Part shown: one piece after another, positions 27,201 through 36,069 of the stretch | Layout: each line of letters opens with the position of its first letter | Position numbering within the stretch: the stretch's first letter is position 1 | From: Amycolatopsis orientalis DSM 43388 | GTDB lineage: Bacteria > Actinomycetota > Actinomycetes > Mycobacteriales > Pseudonocardiaceae | Length of the DNA stretch: 64,000 nucleotides | NCBI RefSeq assembly: GCF_000411975.1 | Contig: NZ_ASXG01000073.1 | Coordinates: forward strand, 1-64,000 | Direction of reading: 5' to 3' | Program-made: the position numbers and the translations under genes | The notes under the pieces: generated by a model | What the model was told of the DNA's origin: nothing | The model's database searches: none | Seen by the model: the letters and a program-made list of their open reading frames with translations, nothing else

Positions 27201-27389
27201 GACCGGAATGTCCACCTCGAACAGCACGACCGGCGGCCCGGCCCGGTAGCGCAAGGCCTTCGCCCCGGTGAACCCGACGCCGGTCTTCGCGGTCGGCGAC
27301 CGGCGCGGCCCGCTGTCCACCCGCACTCCAGAGGCGACCGGCTGCGGATCGCCCGCTTCGAACGAGGAGAAGAACGCAGCCGTGGTCAC
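24291..27389 (-). CDS. GH92 alpha-mannosidase-like, no signal peptide
   Basis: The 1032-residue protein starts at GTG 27389 (VTTAAFFSSFEAGDPQPV). It contains the GH92 two-domain body with the signature ELGQGYPGDEDNGEMSAWYV near residue 790, a calcium-dependent exo-alpha-mannosidase family that trims alpha-mannans. A C-terminal F5/8-type beta-sandwich follows (about 910-1032, DWVLEGSDDGRQWRTL). Unlike its neighbour at 27932-32242, it has no visible signal peptide or N-terminal binding module. Either export uses another route or it acts on imported oligosaccharides. It is in an operon with the GNAT gene (38-nt gap) and FUSC. Confidence 0.88.
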   Translation of the reverse strand: MTTAAFFSSFEAGDPQPVASGVRVDSGPRRSPTAKTGVGFTGAKALRYRAGPPVVLFEVDIPVTDHSALSYVVFPASDGPLPSYRSTRVALDVEFADGSRAAFSPDPETLYVDQWNLVRRPLKAFEGRRVRKILLVTAFDGDGTGWLDDVRIAEHPPERKDPVDWVRTTRGTHSSAEFSRGNTFPATAVPHGFNFWTPVTDARALNWFYSYHRHNDARNEPRLQAFGLSHQPSPWMGDRHTFHLMPGTGPVESDRVRRSLEFSHDDETDRPHHYRVRFRGGITAEVAPAEHAAMVRFAFPPGRGWVLFDNARNRGGVRIDAERGIVTGHTWVRSGLSAGARRMFVYAEADQRPSGGGRIRRPFWRTVTGRLEFAAPEVTLRIATSLISLAQAKRNLALEIPAGTTFDRVRQRARERWQEVLGRVELEGASEDELTTFYSCLYRLFLYPNVAHENTPRGIRHASPVVRSLRPSTRRRTGAKVVDGELYVNNGFWDTYRTAWPAYALLAPRQCGRMIDGFVQQYREGGWIARWSSPGYADLMTGTSSDVAFADAYLKGVTNFDVEAAYDAALKNATVTPPRKGVGRKGLDRSAFLGYTPTSTRGGLSWALEGCLNDFGLANLSDALARESSGARARRFADNAVYFRQRAQHYAHHFDARIGFFQGRTLDGGWRRPAAGFDPTEWGPDYVETNAWNTAFSVPHDGPGLAALHGGPAGLEAKLDEFFRLPETGHGGRIHEMTEARDVRMGQYGHSNQPSHHIPFVYAFAGAQAKLQRTVREVLRRLYLGGELGQGYPGDEDNGEMSAWYVFTALGLYPLTVGSPRYAMCAPLFRSATVHLENGKDLVIRAPRAATADSATDTPYVHGLTVDGEPHPSATLAHAVLARGAVLEFDVRAEPGDWGAQPVTPVAPAPLKDLAGTGIAALTDNTSRTQAVFRTPTPTIAFTADGEPREVVLYTLTSGSREGDPRDWVLEGSDDGRQWRTLDERSGEVFRWRRQTRPFVLAEPAACRHYRLRVRASTRRRVALAQWELLAR

Positions 27390-27427
27390 GCCCCCACGGT
27401 AATCGCTCCCGCACCGGCCGTGCCGGA

Positions 27428-27826
27428 TCAGCTCGCGGTGAGCCGGATCAACCCCGCGTCGGTGGAGGCGAACCCGCAGGCGTCGAAGTAGAACGGGCGC
27501 AGGCGCGGTTCGAAGTCCACGTGCAGCCACTCGCAGCCCGCGTCCCGGGCGGCGTCCCGCGCGCGGCGGACGAGTTCGGCGCCGATGCCGCGGTGCTGCC
27601 AGTCCGCGTGCACCTTCGGGTCGAGCAGGAACGCGTGGTCCGCGCCGTCCCACGCCACGTTCGCGAACCCGACCAGCGCGTCGCCGTCGTGCGCGCTGAC
27701 CCAGCCGAGGCTGTGCCGCCGCGCCCGGTCCCACCAGCCGGGTTCCGCGTTCCCGCCGTGCGCTTCGGTGAGGGCGACGAGCTGCGCGTCGGTGAGGTCG
27801 GCGCGCCAGGCGTAGTTGATCTTCAT
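27428..27826 (-). CDS. GNAT-family N-acetyltransferase
   Basis: The 132-residue protein has a compact GNAT fold. The acetyl-CoA loop is HRGIGAELVRRARDAARDAG (Q/RxxGxG/A type) and the C-terminal FYFDACGF is the usual beta5-alpha4 segment. Substrate cannot be predicted. It is the first gene of the minus-strand GNAT-GH92-FUSC group. Downstream spacing of 38 nt to the GH92 start supports co-transcription. Confidence 0.87.
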   Translation of the reverse strand: MKINYAWRADLTDAQLVALTEAHGGNAEPGWWDRARRHSLGWVSAHDGDALVGFANVAWDGADHAFLLDPKVHADWQHRGIGAELVRRARDAARDAGCEWLHVDFEPRLRPFYFDACGFASTDAGLIRLTAS

Positions 27827-27873
27827 CGCCCGACGCTCTCACGGGACCGCACCCGCGAGCGACCCAATAAAGC

Positions 27874-27922
27874 CGTGAAGGGCTCCTTGAGGGAATCTGA
27901 TTCCCTCAAGGAGCCCTTCACG
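27874..27922. terminator. 49-nt nearly perfect palindrome
   Basis: Two 24-nt arms (27874-27897 and 27899-27922) are perfect inverted copies around one central T. It lies between the GNAT start and the end of the secreted GH92 gene and is the likely terminator of the latter. Its base composition is lower in GC than its surroundings, and it may be a dispersed repeat unit. Confidence 0.75.
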
Positions 27923-27931
27923 GACAATCGA

Positions 27932-30900
27932 TCAGAGCTGCGCGCACTGCCCGGCGGACGGACCGCGGACGGTGTTGGCGAGGTCGTGATCGGTCGGGGC
28001 GGGGGAGTTGCCCGTGCAGGCCAGCGGCCCGCCCACGGTGCTGCTCGTGATCAGCGGCCCCTGGTTGCCGGTCAGGTTCACCGGGCCGGAGATGTCGGTC
28101 AGCTCGATCGACACCGGACCGGTGCTGCCGGTGATCGACACCGGGCCGGCCACCTTCGTCCGGTTCAGCACCACCTGTGCCGCACCCGCCGCCGCGACCG
28201 GGCCGGTGATCTGGCCGCCGCGCACGATCAGCGAAGCGCCGCGCGCCACGTTCACCGGACCCGACACCGTCGCGCCGTTCAGGCAGACCACCCCGCTCGA
28301 CACGGTCAGCGGACCGTTCTGCACACCGGTCAGCGTCTTCGTGCACGACGCGTCCGGACGGCCCAGCAGCTCGAGCTCCGACAGGGTCGCCGGGCCGCCG
28401 GTGGTCGCGGTGATCTCCAGCCGGTAGTAGGCGTAGTGCGCCGGGTTCTTCACCGCGAACGCCCGGGTCTGCTGCCGCCACGGGAAGGTCTGGTCGGTCT
28501 GCTGATCGGCGACCGTCCAGTTCTTCCCGTCATACGAACCCTTCAGCGTCCAGCTCTTCGCGTCGCCCGCTCCGGTGCCGGAAGTGAGCGTGTAGTGCGT
28601 GACCGCCTCGTCCGTCGACTTCAGCTGGTACTGCACCGCACCGGTCACCTTCGCCTGCGTGCGCGAGGTGTTGTCCAGCAACGCCGACGCGTCCGAACCG
28701 TCCGAAGTGGACAGCGTGCCCAGCCCCGGCCCGGTCTCGTCGTGCAGCGGCGTCGGCGCCGCGTCGCCCGTGGTGATCGACTTCGGCGCGTCGTCCGGGC
28801 CGGTGCCCCACGCCGACGGGTTCGGGCCCATGTCGAAATCGAGCGTGGCGCCGTGGGCGAGCACGTCGTGCGGCAGCGACGTCGACGTCCAGTTCTTCCC
28901 GTTGACCTTCAGGCCCTGCACGTAGACGTTCTTCGCCGAGTTCTTCGGCGCGTTGATCACCAGGTCCCCGCCGGGCAGGTGCACGGTCGCCTTCGTGAAC
29001 AGCGGCGACCCGATCGCGTAGTTCGGGCTGCCCATCTGCAGCGGGTAGAAGCCCAGCGAGCTGAACACGTACCACGCGGACATCTCGCCGTTGTCCTCGT
29101 CGCCCGGATAGCCCTGGCCCAGTTCGCTGCCGGTGTACAGCCGCGACACCGCTTCGCGCACCTTCGCCTGCGTCTTCGCCGGCTGGCCCGCGTAGTCGTA
29201 CATGTAGAGGATGTGGTGCGAAGGCTGGTTGGAGTGGCCGTACTGGCCCATCCGCACGTCCCGCGCCTCCCGCATCTCGTGGATCGTGCCGCCGTAGCTG
29301 CCCGGGTAGTTCGCGGTCTCCTGGTCGGCGAAGAACGCGTCGAGCTTGGCGCCCAGCTTGTCCTTGCCGCCGTAGAGATCCGCCAGCCCCTGCCCGTCCT
29401 GCGGCACGGTGAAGGCCATGTTCCAGCCGTCGGTCTCGGTGTAGTCCCCGCCCCACACCCGCGGGTCGTAGGACGCCTTGTCCTTCGTGAACCTCCCGCT
29501 CGCGTCCTTGCCCTGGAAGAACCCGGCGCTCGGGTCGAACAGGTTCACGTACTGCTGCGCCCGGCTCGTGAAGTACTGGTAGTTCTCCAGGTACTCCGCC
29601 TTGCGCGGATCGTTCGCCGCGGCCGTGTCGTAGAGCTTCTTCGACATGTTCGCGATGCCGAAGTCGTTGACGTAGCCCTCGATCGCCCACGAGAAGCCCT
29701 CGCCGGTCGAATTCGGCGTGTAGCCGAGGAAAATCGACTGGTCCAGACCCTTGCGGCCGACCGCCGAGTTCGGCGGCGTCACCGTCGCGTTCTTGAGCGC
29801 CGCGTCGTAGGCCGACTTGACGTCGAAGTTCGTGACGCCTTTCTGGTACGCGTCGGCGAACGCGACGTCGGAGCTGGTGCCGGTCATCAGGTCCGCGTAA
29901 CCGGGGGAGGACCAGCGCGCGATCCAGCCGCCGTCGCGGTACTGCTGCACGAACCCGTCCGCCATCTTGCCCGCCATGTCCGGCGTGAGCAGCGAATACG
30001 CCGGCCAGGTGGTGCGGTAGGTGTCCCAGAACCCGTTGTTGACGTAGGTCTGGCCGTCGACGATCTTCGACCCGGTCCGCGTCGCGGTGTCGGCGCCGGT
30101 CTTCGGCGACACCGGGCTGGCGTACTGGTACTTCGGCGCTTCCTTCGTGCCGACGTTCTCGAAACCCTCGTTCGGGTACAGGAACAGCCGGTACAGGTTG
30201 GAGTACAGCGTCTCCAGCTGGTCCTTCGACGCGCCCTCGACCTCGATCACGCCGAGCTGCTTGTCCCACGCCTGCTGCGCCGCGTCCCGCACCTGGTCGA
30301 ACCCGGCGTTCGGGGCGATCTCCTGCTCCAGGTTCTTCTTCGCCTGGTCCACGCTGATCAGCGACGTCGCGATCCGCATCGTCACGGTCTTGTCCGCGCC
30401 CGCGTCGAACCGGAGGTAACCGGTCACGTTGTCCCGGTTCTGCCCGGTCAGCTTGCCGCCGGCGGTGACGGGCTTGTCGAACGTCGCGTACACGAACATC
30501 CGCCCGGCGCCCGCGGACAGGCCGCTCTTGGCGTCGGAGTACCCGCTCAGCGTGCCGTGCGCCGGGTCGAGCGTGAGCCCGCCGGAGTTGTTGACGTTGT
30601 CGAAGATCAGGCTCGAATCAGCGCCCGGGAAGGAGAACCGCATCATCGCCGCGTGGTCGGTCGGCGCGATCTCGGTCTTGATCCCGTTCTGGAACGTGAC
30701 GCCGTAGTAGTGCGCCCGCGCGACCTCGTTGTCGTGCGTGAACGGCAGCGCCCGCTTGTCGCGGTTCGCGTCCGGCACCCCGCTGGCGGCTGACGGCATC
30801 ACCTGGAAGCTCTGCCGGTCGCCCATCCACGGGCTCGGCTCGTGGCTCACGCTGAACGCCTGCAATGCGGGAAGATTGTCCGCGTTGTTCTGCGAGTGGT

Positions 30901-32242
30901 AGTTGTACAGCCAGCTCGCCGACCCCGCGTCGGTCACCGGCGTCCAGAAGTTGAACCCGTGCGGCACCGCGGTCGCCGGGAAGTTGTTGCCGCGCGAGAA
31001 CGTGCCGTTCGCCATGGTGCCGCGCGTGGTGAGCACGTTGTCGCTGGGCCGGGTGCTGGCCGGCGGCGTCGGCGTCGCGGAGATCTTCAGATCGTCCAGC
31101 CAGCCGGCGAACTGCGCCGGGCCGTTCGGGTTGTCGTAGCCGATCGCGATCCGGTCGATCGTCTTGCCCGCGGCGACCCGCCCGATCGCCGAGCGCACGA
31201 GGTTCCACTGGTTGGCGTAGAGGACCTTGCTCGCGCCCTGGCCCTCCGGCGTCAGCGGGAACCCGTACTGGTCGGTCGCGCCGAGATCGCGCAGGTGCGT
31301 GCCGTCGGTGAAGTCCAGGTCGACCGCGACGTTCGTGCTCGGGTACTTCAGGTCGCCCTCGACGAACTGCGGCTGCACCTTGTACGACAGCTCGGTCGTC
31401 CCGGTCACCGGGAGGTCGACGTCGTAGATCTTGTTGTAGGAGTAGCCGTGTCCGGCGCTGGGCTGGCTGCCGGAGTACCGGAACGCCTTCTTCCCGGTGA
31501 ACCCGACGCGGTTCTTGTTGGTGTAGCCCGACGTCGGGCCGGAGTCGACGACGCTTCGCATGTTCGGCAGCGGCGGCGGAGCCGGATCGTCGTTGGCCAG
31601 CAGCAGCTCGGACATCTGCATGATGTCGTCGCCGTTGTTGCGCGTGACGTTCAGCCGGTAATACGTGTAGGCGGCGCTCGGCGCGGTCAGCTTGTAGTCG
31701 TTCTGCTGGAAGCGGTTGGCGAACGACTGCCCGGACTGCTTGTCCAGATCCGTCCACTGCTGCGCGTCGTTCGAGCCCTGCAGCGTCCAGTCCCGCGGGT
31801 CCCGGCCGGGGAAGTCGTTGGCCGAACTGACCGCGTAGTGCGTGATCGAGGTGGGCGCGGAGAGCGTGAACGTCACCGACGCGGTCGGATCCCACGAGAG
31901 CCACTTCGTGGCGGTGCTGCCGTCGACCAGGTTCGCGGCGACCTCGCCGCCGCCGGTGTTCTCGCTGGTCGCGGTGATGTCGGTGATCTTGCCCCGGATG
32001 TCGCCGGGGATGGTGGTCCCGTTCGCGCCGTTGACTCCCGAAGCGCGCGGCTTCCCGGCGGCATCGGTGTCGACGGCGTCCTGGATCGGTTGCGGGTCGT
32101 TCGGCTCGAACGACGAAACGAAGTCCGGCGGGGCGGCCTCGCCCGGCGCGGCACCGGCCGCGGCGGGCAGGACGACCAGGCCCGCCGCCGCCACCGCCGC
32201 GGCGAGCACGGCGTGCAACGGTCTGGCGCTTCGGGGCATCAT
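27932..32242 (-). CDS. secreted GH92 alpha-mannosidase, multidomain
   Basis: The protein has 1436 residues; ATG 32239, one codon in, has better spacing to GGGAG. A signal peptide ends near residue 32 (AGAAPGEA). An N-terminal F5/8-type domain (about 85-215) is followed by the GH92 body with PGDEDNGEMSAWYV near residue 1045, a second F5/8-type domain (about 1180-1320), and a C-terminal stretch of repeated (S/T/A)GPV units resembling a right-handed beta-roll. It trims extracellular alpha-mannosides. It is paralogous to the gene at 24291-27389. Its own terminator follows. Confidence 0.92.
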   Translation of the reverse strand: MMPRSARPLHAVLAAAVAAAGLVVLPAAAGAAPGEAAPPDFVSSFEPNDPQPIQDAVDTDAAGKPRASGVNGANGTTIPGDIRGKITDITATSENTGGGEVAANLVDGSTATKWLSWDPTASVTFTLSAPTSITHYAVSSANDFPGRDPRDWTLQGSNDAQQWTDLDKQSGQSFANRFQQNDYKLTAPSAAYTYYRLNVTRNNGDDIMQMSELLLANDDPAPPPLPNMRSVVDSGPTSGYTNKNRVGFTGKKAFRYSGSQPSAGHGYSYNKIYDVDLPVTGTTELSYKVQPQFVEGDLKYPSTNVAVDLDFTDGTHLRDLGATDQYGFPLTPEGQGASKVLYANQWNLVRSAIGRVAAGKTIDRIAIGYDNPNGPAQFAGWLDDLKISATPTPPASTRPSDNVLTTRGTMANGTFSRGNNFPATAVPHGFNFWTPVTDAGSASWLYNYHSQNNADNLPALQAFSVSHEPSPWMGDRQSFQVMPSAASGVPDANRDKRALPFTHDNEVARAHYYGVTFQNGIKTEIAPTDHAAMMRFSFPGADSSLIFDNVNNSGGLTLDPAHGTLSGYSDAKSGLSAGAGRMFVYATFDKPVTAGGKLTGQNRDNVTGYLRFDAGADKTVTMRIATSLISVDQAKKNLEQEIAPNAGFDQVRDAAQQAWDKQLGVIEVEGASKDQLETLYSNLYRLFLYPNEGFENVGTKEAPKYQYASPVSPKTGADTATRTGSKIVDGQTYVNNGFWDTYRTTWPAYSLLTPDMAGKMADGFVQQYRDGGWIARWSSPGYADLMTGTSSDVAFADAYQKGVTNFDVKSAYDAALKNATVTPPNSAVGRKGLDQSIFLGYTPNSTGEGFSWAIEGYVNDFGIANMSKKLYDTAAANDPRKAEYLENYQYFTSRAQQYVNLFDPSAGFFQGKDASGRFTKDKASYDPRVWGGDYTETDGWNMAFTVPQDGQGLADLYGGKDKLGAKLDAFFADQETANYPGSYGGTIHEMREARDVRMGQYGHSNQPSHHILYMYDYAGQPAKTQAKVREAVSRLYTGSELGQGYPGDEDNGEMSAWYVFSSLGFYPLQMGSPNYAIGSPLFTKATVHLPGGDLVINAPKNSAKNVYVQGLKVNGKNWTSTSLPHDVLAHGATLDFDMGPNPSAWGTGPDDAPKSITTGDAAPTPLHDETGPGLGTLSTSDGSDASALLDNTSRTQAKVTGAVQYQLKSTDEAVTHYTLTSGTGAGDAKSWTLKGSYDGKNWTVADQQTDQTFPWRQQTRAFAVKNPAHYAYYRLEITATTGGPATLSELELLGRPDASCTKTLTGVQNGPLTVSSGVVCLNGATVSGPVNVARGASLIVRGGQITGPVAAAGAAQVVLNRTKVAGPVSITGSTGPVSIELTDISGPVNLTGNQGPLITSSTVGGPLACTGNSPAPTDHDLANTVRGPSAGQCAQL

Positions 32243-32501
32243 TGCTCCCAGTTCGTCAGGGGATCGGGGGCCCGGGGCTCGGAGGAATCCCGGGGCCCCG
32301 GAAGCTCAACTCGCGGGTGACATCGATGTCAAGGCCGCTCCGCAAACCTGACCGGAAACGGACAACCCTCGGCGGCCCCGCTACGGCAACCGGGTGGCGG
32401 CTCCGTCGCGGCCGGCTTCGCTCGATGCCGCAGGGGCGCGTTCCGAGCCGGAGCGCCCAACCCTCGGCCAGTCGAACGCACCGGAGCCCAGGCCCGGCGG
32501 G

Positions 32502-32507
32502 TATAAC
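32502..32507 (+). promoter_or_regulatory. -10 element, leaderless-type spacing
   Basis: TATAAC ends 7 nt before the methyltransferase ATG at 32515, preceded by GGG (extended -10). The spacing suggests a leaderless or nearly leaderless mRNA. No -35 is evident. Confidence 0.5.
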
Positions 32508-32514
32508 GGAGTCC

Positions 32515-33171
32515 ATGCCAGACGACGCCATCGACCCCGACGAGGACGCCCGCCGCCGGGCCGGACTCGCGCTCGCCAACGGCGACCCCACCGGGTGGTT
32601 CGAGCCCCTGTACGCCGCGGCGGAAGCGGGCGAGGCCGTCCTGCCGTGGTACCGCGGCGAGCCCTCGCCGGAACTCGCCGCGTGGGTCGCCGAGCGGCCC
32701 GGCAACGGCCGGCGCGCGCTCGTCGTCGGCTGCGGGATGGCCGACGACGCCGAACTCCTCGCCGCGGCCGGCTACGAGACCTCCGCCTTCGACGTCTCGC
32801 CCAGCGCGATCAAAGCCGTGCTCAACCGCTTCCCGGACACCGTCGTCTCCTACCGCACCGCGGACCTGCTCACCCCGCCCGCGGAATTCCACTACGCGTT
32901 CGACCTGGTCGTGGAGATCATGACCGTCCAGTCGATGCCCAAGGACGTCCACGACCCGGCCATCGCCTCGGTGTCCGGATTCGTCGCGCCGGGCGGCACG
33001 CTCGTCGTCGGCGCGGTCGCCGAGGAAAGCATCGACCTCGACACCTGGGAGGGTCCGCCGTGGCCGCTCAGCAAAGCCGAGGTCGAATCCTTCGCCCGCG
33101 ACGGGGTCGCCCTGACCTCGCTGCGGCGGGTCCGCGACGACAGCCGCTGGTGGGCGGAGTTCACCCGATGA
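32515..33171 (+). CDS. class I SAM-dependent methyltransferase
   Basis: The 218-residue protein has SAM-binding motif I as ALVVGCGMADDAELLA (about 66-81), then SAFDVSPSAI (motif II) and DLVVEIMTVQSM (motif IV). It resembles small-molecule or thiopurine-type methyltransferases; the acceptor is unknown. Its stop overlaps the ATG of a second methyltransferase, so the two are co-translated, possibly as partners or successive modifiers. Confidence 0.87.
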   Translation: MPDDAIDPDEDARRRAGLALANGDPTGWFEPLYAAAEAGEAVLPWYRGEPSPELAAWVAERPGNGRRALVVGCGMADDAELLAAAGYETSAFDVSPSAIKAVLNRFPDTVVSYRTADLLTPPAEFHYAFDLVVEIMTVQSMPKDVHDPAIASVSGFVAPGGTLVVGAVAEESIDLDTWEGPPWPLSKAEVESFARDGVALTSLRRVRDDSRWWAEFTR

Positions 33172-33803
33172 CCCCCGAGGACCGTCCCGCCACCAGCCAC
33201 GAACGCGAAGCCGGGCGTCCGTGGGACGAGTCCTATCAGGACGGTCCGGCGCCGTGGGACCTCGGACGCCCGCAGCCGGCGATCGTCGAACTCGCCGCCG
33301 AGGGCGCGTTCCGCGGCAGGGTGCTCGACGCCGGCTGCGGCACCGGGGAGAACGCGCTGCACCTCGCTGCCGCCGGACTGTCCATTGTGGGCATCGACGT
33401 CGCGGAAACCGCGGTCGCGCAGGCACAAGAGAAGGCCCGCGACCGCGGTCTGGCGGCCGAGTTCTTCGTCGGCGACGCGTTCCGGCTGTCCGATCTGGAC
33501 CGGACCTTCGACACGGTCCTCGACTGCGGCCTGTTCCACACCTTCGACGCCCGGGAACGCCAGGCCTACGTCGCCAGCCTCGCGTCCGTCACCGGACCGG
33601 GCGCGATGGTGCACATCCTGTGCTTCCGCGACGCGGGAGCCGAATCCGGGCCGCATCCCGTCACCCGCGCCGAATTCGAAGCACCGTTCCATCCCGAAAC
33701 CGGTTGGCGGATCGAGACAATGCGGGACAGCCGGATCGTCGCGAGGTTCGCGCCGGACGGCCTTCCCGCCTGGCTCTCGACGATCCGGCGCGTCGACGCC
33801 TGA
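33168..33803 (+). CDS. class I SAM-dependent methyltransferase
   Basis: The 211-residue protein has motif I VLDAGCGTGENALHLA (about 51-66), motif II IVGIDVAETAV and motif IV FDTVLDCGLFHTFD. The N-terminal PWDESYQDGPAPWDLGRPQP is a common methyltransferase-25/11 opening. Substrate unknown. It is translationally coupled to the methyltransferase upstream (ATGA overlap) and converges with the M20 gene, leaving a 4-nt gap. Confidence 0.88.
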   Translation: MTPEDRPATSHEREAGRPWDESYQDGPAPWDLGRPQPAIVELAAEGAFRGRVLDAGCGTGENALHLAAAGLSIVGIDVAETAVAQAQEKARDRGLAAEFFVGDAFRLSDLDRTFDTVLDCGLFHTFDARERQAYVASLASVTGPGAMVHILCFRDAGAESGPHPVTRAEFEAPFHPETGWRIETMRDSRIVARFAPDGLPAWLSTIRRVDA

Positions 33804-33807
33804 CCGC

Positions 33808-35112
33808 TCAGCAGGACTCCAGGAACCGCGTCAGCACGCGCGTCCCGAATCGGAGTCCGTCCACCGGCACCCGTTCGTCCACGCCGTGCGCCATGGCCCG
33901 GTACGGGAAGCCTTCCGGCAACGCCAGGGGAGCGAAGCCGTAGCACGCCATTCCCAGCTGGCTGAACGCCTTCGCGTCCGTCCCGCCGCCCATGCAGTAC
34001 GGCACCACGACCGCTTCCGGGTCCTCCGCCCGCAGCGCGCCGGCCATCGCGTCGAACCACGGCGAGTCGACCGGAGCCTGCACCGGCGGCTGATGCGCGA
34101 CGAACTCCCGCGTGACCCCCTCGCCCAGCAGCGAATCCACCACCGCGAACAGTTCGTCTTCGGTCCCCGGCAGCACCCGGACGTCGACCTGCGCGGTGGC
34201 GGTCGACGGGATGACGTTCACCTTGTAGCCGGCGTCGAGCATCGTCGGCGTGGTGCTGTTGCGCACCGTCGGCACCACCAGCGATCCGGCCGCACCCAGC
34301 CGCGCCACGGTCGCGTCGACCGCGTCGCCCGACGACAGGTCCACCGGCACGCCGAGCGCCGCACCGGTCCGCTTCAGGAACGCCCGCACGGTCGGCGTGA
34401 GCTGCACCGGCCAGCGGTGCTCCGCGATCCGCTGCAGCGCTCCGACCAGCCGCACGACCGCGTTCTCCGCGTTCGGCCGCGACCCATGCCCGGCCCGCCC
34501 GCGCGCGGTGAGCCGCAGGTGCGCGGTCCCGCGCTCGGCGGTGGCGACCGGATACAACCGCACCTTCCGGCCGTCCGCGGCGGGCACGTGGTAGCTGTAC
34601 CCGCCGGACTCGCTGATCGCCGCCGCGCAGCCCTCGAACAGGTGCGCGTGCTCCTTGACCAGCCAGTGCGCGCCGTAGTCGCCGCGGTCCTCCTCGTCGG
34701 CCACGAACGCCAGCACGAGATCCCGCCGCGGCCGCAGCCCGGACGCGACGGCGGCCAGCACCATCGCGCAGAAATCCTTCATGTCGACCGCGCCCCGGCC
34801 CCACAGGAACCCGTCGCGCACCTCGCCGGAGAACGGCGGTACAGACCAATCGGCCGCGGCCGCGGGCACCACGTCCAGATGCCCCTGCACGAGGAGCGCG
34901 GGCAGCGTCGGATCGGCGCCCGGGATCCGCGCGAGCACGTTCGCCCGCTGCGGCTCGGACTCCAGGATCCGCGCGGAAACCCCGTGCCGGTCAAGGAATT
35001 CGGCGACGTACTCGGCGGCGAGCCGTTCGCCCGCGGCCTCTCCGCCGCCGTAGTTGGTGGTGTCGAACCGGATCAGGTCCGCGCACAGCGAAACGACGTC
35101 GACCTCAGCCAT
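33808..35112 (-). CDS. M20-family metallopeptidase
   Basis: The 434-residue paralogue of the enzyme at 197-1519 carries QGHLD (76-80), GRGAVDMKD (105-113) and ADEE (138-141), and GGGTDAKAFSQ near the C-terminus. It probably cleaves dipeptides or N-acyl amino acids. It overlaps the 3' end of the M55 D-aminopeptidase gene by 8 nt, forming a two-gene peptide-degradation unit divergent from a dipeptide ABC importer. The context makes a role in using imported dipeptides likely. Confidence 0.9.
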   Translation of the reverse strand: MAEVDVVSLCADLIRFDTTNYGGGEAAGERLAAEYVAEFLDRHGVSARILESEPQRANVLARIPGADPTLPALLVQGHLDVVPAAAADWSVPPFSGEVRDGFLWGRGAVDMKDFCAMVLAAVASGLRPRRDLVLAFVADEEDRGDYGAHWLVKEHAHLFEGCAAAISESGGYSYHVPAADGRKVRLYPVATAERGTAHLRLTARGRAGHGSRPNAENAVVRLVGALQRIAEHRWPVQLTPTVRAFLKRTGAALGVPVDLSSGDAVDATVARLGAAGSLVVPTVRNSTTPTMLDAGYKVNVIPSTATAQVDVRVLPGTEDELFAVVDSLLGEGVTREFVAHQPPVQAPVDSPWFDAMAGALRAEDPEAVVVPYCMGGGTDAKAFSQLGMACYGFAPLALPEGFPYRAMAHGVDERVPVDGLRFGTRVLTRFLESC

Positions 35113-35932
35113 AAATGCCCTGCACCGCCCCCGCCGCGATGGCCGTGACCACCTTGAACGCCTTCATCGCCTCGGTCATGCTCGGCGCCTCGAACGCGAC
35201 CCGGCGCGTCCCGGTCTGCTCCACGGTCGGGATCACCGCGGTCGCCTGGGCCAGATGGCTCGCGTCGAACTCGACCTCGATCCGGTGCCGCCCCGGCGTC
35301 CGCTCGACGCTTCCGGCGCGCGCCATCGCCTCGCGCGCGCCCGTTTCCAGCAACCGCGCGGTGCGCGCGGGCGGCAGGCAGATCGCCGCGTACCGGCTCA
35401 CGCATTCCTTGACCTGCACCAATTCCGCGTCCGGCGCGTAGTCGCGGGCGTCGTCGCAGGTCTGGTCGTCGCCGCTGACCAGCAGCACCGGCACGCCGTA
35501 CTCGCCGGCCATCGCCGCGTTCAGCCTGCCCTCGCTCGCCGGCACGTCGTCCAGCCACACGCCGGTGATCTGGTTTTCCAGGTAGGTGTGCGACAGGACG
35601 CCGTCGAAGCCGGCCCCGGCGTGGTAGCCGAGGAACACCACACCGTCCACACCGGAATCGATGCCCTGCATCATCGACAGCGGCTTGTGCCGCCCGGTCA
35701 GCATCCGCGCGCGTTCGTCGAGGTCTTCCAGCAGCAGGTTGCGCTGCGACGAATGGGCCTCGTTGACGAGCACATCGGTCGCGCCCGCCGCGTACAAGCC
35801 GGCCAGCACCGCGTTGACGTCGCCGGTGAACAGGCGCCGGAACCGCTGCCACTGCGGGCTCCCGGGCACGACGTCGTCGGTCCAGGTGACTCCCGTGGCG
35901 CCTTCCATGTCGGCCGAGATCAGGATCCGCAT
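35105..35932 (-). CDS. M55-family D-aminopeptidase (DppA type)
   Basis: The 275-residue protein starts at ATG 35932 (MRILISADMEGATGVTW). The DxE metal motif (SADMEG), the VNEAHSS and GYHAGAG segments and the LVSGDDQTCDDA region are typical of DppA, a zinc D-aminopeptidase of Bacillus subtilis that forms a self-compartmentalising decamer. It removes N-terminal D-amino acids, for example from peptidoglycan-derived peptides. It sits beside and divergent from the ABC importer genes, as a dpp-like locus would. Confidence 0.9.
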   Translation of the reverse strand: MRILISADMEGATGVTWTDDVVPGSPQWQRFRRLFTGDVNAVLAGLYAAGATDVLVNEAHSSQRNLLLEDLDERARMLTGRHKPLSMMQGIDSGVDGVVFLGYHAGAGFDGVLSHTYLENQITGVWLDDVPASEGRLNAAMAGEYGVPVLLVSGDDQTCDDARDYAPDAELVQVKECVSRYAAICLPPARTARLLETGAREAMARAGSVERTPGRHRIEVEFDASHLAQATAVIPTVEQTGTRRVAFEAPSMTEAMKAFKVVTAIAAGAVQGIYG

Positions 35933-36069
35933 GCCGGGCACTCTAGTGATCCGCGCCGCGACCATAACGATCGGACACGCACCGGTGCTGTCACATATTG
36001 CGCGCTTCCCGCCGTATGTGGTTACTTTTCGTCTCTGGGGTCGGGGATGGACGATGGGGTGGTTCTCAA

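Noticed and set aside
32500..32510. GGTATAACGGAG as a fourth copy of the TGTATAACGAC repeat
   Set aside because: Only the TATAACG core matches, the second arm is missing, and the site is better explained as a -10 element.
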